From Candidatus Poribacteria bacterium (lineage in GTDB: Bacteria > Poribacteria > WGA-4E > WGA-3G): a stretch of 7,944 nt of DNA. The notes beneath the pieces were generated by a model that saw only the letters and a list, made by a program, of their open reading frames with translations, was not told the DNA's origin and searched no databases. This document shows positions 5,837-7,944 of the stretch, piece after piece (position 1 is the stretch's first letter; each line of letters starts with the position of its first letter). Location of the stretch: positions 1-7,944 of the forward strand of contig JAPPMR010000733.1 in the NCBI GenBank assembly GCA_028818995.1, read 5' to 3'. Position numbers and translations under genes: made by a program.

Positions 5837-6556
5837 ATGAAAGTTAAAGCGTTATGGTTACCCCAATTATTGGCAATAGTTTGCCTCCTCGCAGTTGGTA
5901 GTGTTCCGATGGTTTACGCTGATGGCCACGAAGCGGGTGAAGAAATGGAAATGGAAGAAGAGTCAAGTATTTCTGGCTGGTTTCGTACCGATACAGACAG
6001 CCTTGGGACACAAATCTGGGTTGGCGCAAGCCATCCGGTTGGAAGTATCTCAATAGATAGCGATATTTATGTCGTGGATACTTTTGGTGAATTTGATCTT
6101 GGTCTCGGTATTCCAGTTGTTGACAGTGATTCTCTATCACTCAGTCTTCTCCCCATGGTTGGTATTGGATTTGACTACGGTACACCAAATGGTCCAACGA
6201 CATTGATTGCACCGCAGCTATTCACATATCTTACCGCTGGTTCCATCTATTTTGAATCATGGATTCAAATGTTCCTTAATTCGCCTTTTGATGAAGAAGG
6301 GGCAGATTCGTTCTACACACGCGATTTTGTTCTCTATTCTATCAATGATACCGTTGCTATCGGTCCACAAGTTGAAGCGACAATTGATTTAGGGGACGAT
6401 GGTGGACTTGGAAGTCTGATTGTTGGAGGACGCATCAATCTCGGCTATGGCGAAAATAACACGCTCGGTCTCTTTGTCGGTGTTGAAACCCAACTTGATG
6501 AAGATTCAGAAGATACCGGACTTACCGGTAGAATGACGTTTGTCCGCAGTTGGTAA
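5837..6556 (+). CDS. Secreted protein B, paralogue of A, upstream of amt
   Basis: This 239-residue protein has the same architecture as protein A: a signal peptide (MKVK, hydrophobic core about 7-22, Val-Tyr-Ala, predicted cut after A28), an acidic Met-rich linker (GEEMEMEEESS, 34-44), and a strand-rich body from ISGWF to a terminal aromatic (TGLTGRMTFVRSW). By eye about half of the body is identical to A, with small gaps in the loops and after the linker. It is therefore a probable outer-membrane beta-barrel of unknown substrate. The ATG at 5837 is chosen because AAGGAG (5825-5830) sits six bases upstream and the next residues match the start of A; an in-frame GTG at 5804 would put eleven residues before the signal peptide. 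It follows the sigma54 promoter and precedes the ammonium transporter by 178 bases, suggesting joint nitrogen-controlled expression. A role in passage of ammonium or another nitrogen source across the outer membrane is a hypothesis. Confidence 0.85.
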   Translation: MKVKALWLPQLLAIVCLLAVGSVPMVYADGHEAGEEMEMEEESSISGWFRTDTDSLGTQIWVGASHPVGSISIDSDIYVVDTFGEFDLGLGIPVVDSDSLSLSLLPMVGIGFDYGTPNGPTTLIAPQLFTYLTAGSIYFESWIQMFLNSPFDEEGADSFYTRDFVLYSINDTVAIGPQVEATIDLGDDGGLGSLIVGGRINLGYGENNTLGLFVGVETQLDEDSEDTGLTGRMTFVRSW

Positions 6557-6604
6557 GGAATATATTTGTGAGGACAACATTGTATTGTTCTTAATCGGTT
6601 GAAT

Positions 6605-6646
6605 CATCGCGAATCCGAGACAACAATTCTTGAGTGATTCGCGATG
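6605..6646. repeat. 11-bp inverted repeat between gene B and amt
   Basis: CATCGCGAATC (6605-6615) and GATTCGCGATG (6636-6646) are exact reverse complements with a 20-base loop. The right arm is followed by no T-run, so it is not a classical terminator. It may be a partial terminator or RNA-processing hairpin that sets the ratio of gene B to amt transcripts, or two operator half-sites. It lies 48 bases after the gene B stop and 88 bases before the amt start. A weaker 7-bp hairpin (6571-6577 with 6585-6591, one G-U pair) precedes it. No sigma54 element or good sigma70 promoter is seen in the 178-base gap. Confidence 0.55.
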
Positions 6647-6734
6647 GATCCGATGTATCACATACGGATGCAAACTCTCAGTTCCTCGGAGTTCTAAGTA
6701 GAAGCAGTTTTATTGAATATAGGAGATCTTTTCA

Positions 6735-7944
6735 ATGAAAAAAAAGATTATCATAACAGTTTTTGCACTCACCTTCTTGTTGAGTCTCAACGCTTTTGCC
6801 CTAAATGGTTTGACAGATAGCGATGGAACTCTTGAAAAGGTTGATGATGCAAAATATATGGCAGATACACTGTGGGTATTGGTTGCTGCGTTTCTCGTAT
6901 TCTTTATGCAGGCTGGCTTTGCTATGGTGGAGTCTGGATTCACGCGTGCTAAGAACGCTGTCAACATTCTCATGAAGAACCTGATGGATTTTTCAATGGG
7001 TTCAATCGCTTATTGGGCAATAGGCTTTGCAATTATGTTTGGTGCTGGTAATGCATTCATGGGAACAAGTGGATGGTTTGTTCCTTCTGAGACACTCGAA
7101 GCAGGTGCAGCAACTAGTACCAGTATTTTTAGTGCGTTAGAATGGAGTTCTGTCCCGACTTATGCGGCGTGGCTTTTCCAACTCGTATTCGCCGCAACAG
7201 CTGCGACAATCGTTTCTGGTGCTATGGCAGAACGAACACAGTTCAAAAGTTATCTGATATATAGTGTTTTTATCACAGGTATCATCTATCCGATCGTTGG
7301 GCACTGGATTTGGGGCGGCGGCTGGTTAGACGGTGGTTTGGTAGAATGGTTAGATGTAGACGACTTTGCGGGTTCAACAGTGGTTCATTCAACAGGTGGT
7401 TGGCTTGCATTAACAGGTGCCATTGTCTTAGGTCCGCGTCTTGGTAAGTATGATAGTGAAGGTAAACCGAGACCGATTGCTGGACACAATTTACCCCTTG
7501 CTGCTCTTGGTGTATTTATTTTATGGTTGGGTTGGTTCGGATTTAACCCTGGTAGTGAGATGGGTGCAAGTTCCGCAACTATTGCAGGAATTGCTGTTAC
7601 TACGAACCTTGCAGCATCTGCGGGTGCAATTACCGCTATGATTACCGCCTGGATTTTTCTTGGAAAACCTGATGCGGGTATGTCACTTAACGGTGCACTT
7701 GCTGGGTTAGTAACTATTACAGCTGGTTGTGCTTCCGTTAGTCCGACATCCGCTGCGATTATGGGAGCACTCGGTGGTATCGTTGTTGTTCTCAGCGTGC
7801 TATTGCTTGAACGTTTCCGTGTTGATGATCCGGTTGGTGCTATTTCTGTTCACGGGACATGTGGCGCGTTAGGTACTCTTCTTGTTGGATTTTTCCATAC
7901 GGAGAGCGGCGTTTTCGCTGGTGGCGGATTTCAACTTCTATGGG
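6735..7944 (+). CDS. amtB: Ammonium transporter (Amt family), 3' end missing
   Basis: The frame is open from the ATG at 6735 to the right edge (403 residues visible; most of a usual Amt). It starts with a signal peptide (MKKKIIITVFALTFLLSLNAFA), as in many Gram-negative AmtB proteins, then the family signature from residue 45 (TLWVLVAAFLVFFMQAGFAMVESG). The pore residues are intact: the two Phe of the gate (F152 and F270), the Trp at the external site (W193 in HWIWGGG), D210 in DFAGSTVVH, the twin histidines H218 and H373 (SVHGTCGALG), and S274 in FNPGS. These match E. coli F107, F215, W148, D160, H168, H318 and S219. It should move ammonium across the inner membrane as a trimer. AGGAG (6721-6725) sits nine bases before the ATG. 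Amt genes are often followed by a PII gene (glnK), which would lie beyond the window. It is probably transcribed with protein B from the sigma54 promoter. Confidence 0.95.
   Translation, partial: MKKKIIITVFALTFLLSLNAFALNGLTDSDGTLEKVDDAKYMADTLWVLVAAFLVFFMQAGFAMVESGFTRAKNAVNILMKNLMDFSMGSIAYWAIGFAIMFGAGNAFMGTSGWFVPSETLEAGAATSTSIFSALEWSSVPTYAAWLFQLVFAATAATIVSGAMAERTQFKSYLIYSVFITGIIYPIVGHWIWGGGWLDGGLVEWLDVDDFAGSTVVHSTGGWLALTGAIVLGPRLGKYDSEGKPRPIAGHNLPLAALGVFILWLGWFGFNPGSEMGASSATIAGIAVTTNLAASAGAITAMITAWIFLGKPDAGMSLNGALAGLVTITAGCASVSPTSAAIMGALGGIVVVLSVLLLERFRVDDPVGAISVHGTCGALGTLLVGFFHTESGVFAGGGFQLLW

Noticed and set aside
5844..6140. A 98-codon minus-strand open frame opposite the start of protein B
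   Set aside because: Protein B is supported by paralogy with A, its signal peptide and its Shine-Dalgarno; the antisense frame has a composition typical of a shadow.
3310..6556. The repeated A and B genes as ends of a composite mobile element carrying the glycosyltransferase
   Set aside because: The similarity is protein-level paralogy limited to the genes and leaders; there are no terminal inverted repeats, target-site duplications or transposase.
7441..7641. A 66-codon plus-strand frame inside amt
   Set aside because: It is out of frame with the well-conserved Amt sequence and has no support of its own.

Overview
The window comes from a Gram-negative bacterium of moderate, slightly AT-rich composition. 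The evidence is two Sec-exported proteins that look like outer-membrane beta-barrels, an Amt transporter with its own signal peptide, and strong AAGGAG ribosome binding sites. The overall gene style (PDZ-HEAT protein, lone cupin, lone TrpF-like gene, GT-C glycosyltransferase) resembles uncultivated metagenomic lineages such as Candidatus Poribacteria, but that placement is an impression, not a demonstrated result. There are no tRNA or rRNA genes, CRISPR arrays, transposases or phage genes.

Layout. (1) 2-1066, plus strand: the 3' part of a gene for a PDZ domain followed by HEAT-like repeats; its start lies outside the window. (2) 1153-3097, plus strand: a compact three-gene cluster with gaps of 27 and 16 bases, encoding a calcineurin-like metallophosphoesterase, a single-domain cupin and a TrpF-like phosphoribosylanthranilate isomerase. 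(3) 3310-4050, plus strand: secreted protein A, a probable outer-membrane beta-barrel, behind a good sigma70-type promoter. (4) 4092-5513, minus strand: a GT-C type membrane glycosyltransferase, convergent with A and separated from it by a GC-rich hairpin. (5) 5514-5836: a 323-base divergent regulatory region holding a consensus-quality sigma54 promoter and, about 120 bases upstream of its expected start site, a perfect 16-base palindrome. (6) 5837-6556, plus strand: protein B, a clear paralogue of A. (7) 6735 to the right edge, plus strand: an AmtB/Rh-family ammonium transporter, cut off by the window end.

The most interesting unit is the right half. Protein B and the ammonium transporter lie in the same direction downstream of a textbook sigma54 (-24/-12) promoter, the promoter class used by NtrC-type nitrogen control. 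The paralogue A, 2.5 kb away, has a sigma70-like promoter instead. This suggests one barrel family in two regulatory forms, one of them tied to nitrogen limitation and possibly serving ammonium uptake at the outer membrane. Both paralogues are also predicted to start, after signal-peptide cleavage, with Asp-X-His, the amino-terminal Cu(II)/Ni(II)-binding (ATCUN) signature, followed by a Met/Glu-rich stretch. These functional ideas are inferences; the promoter match, the paralogy and the residue patterns are directly visible.
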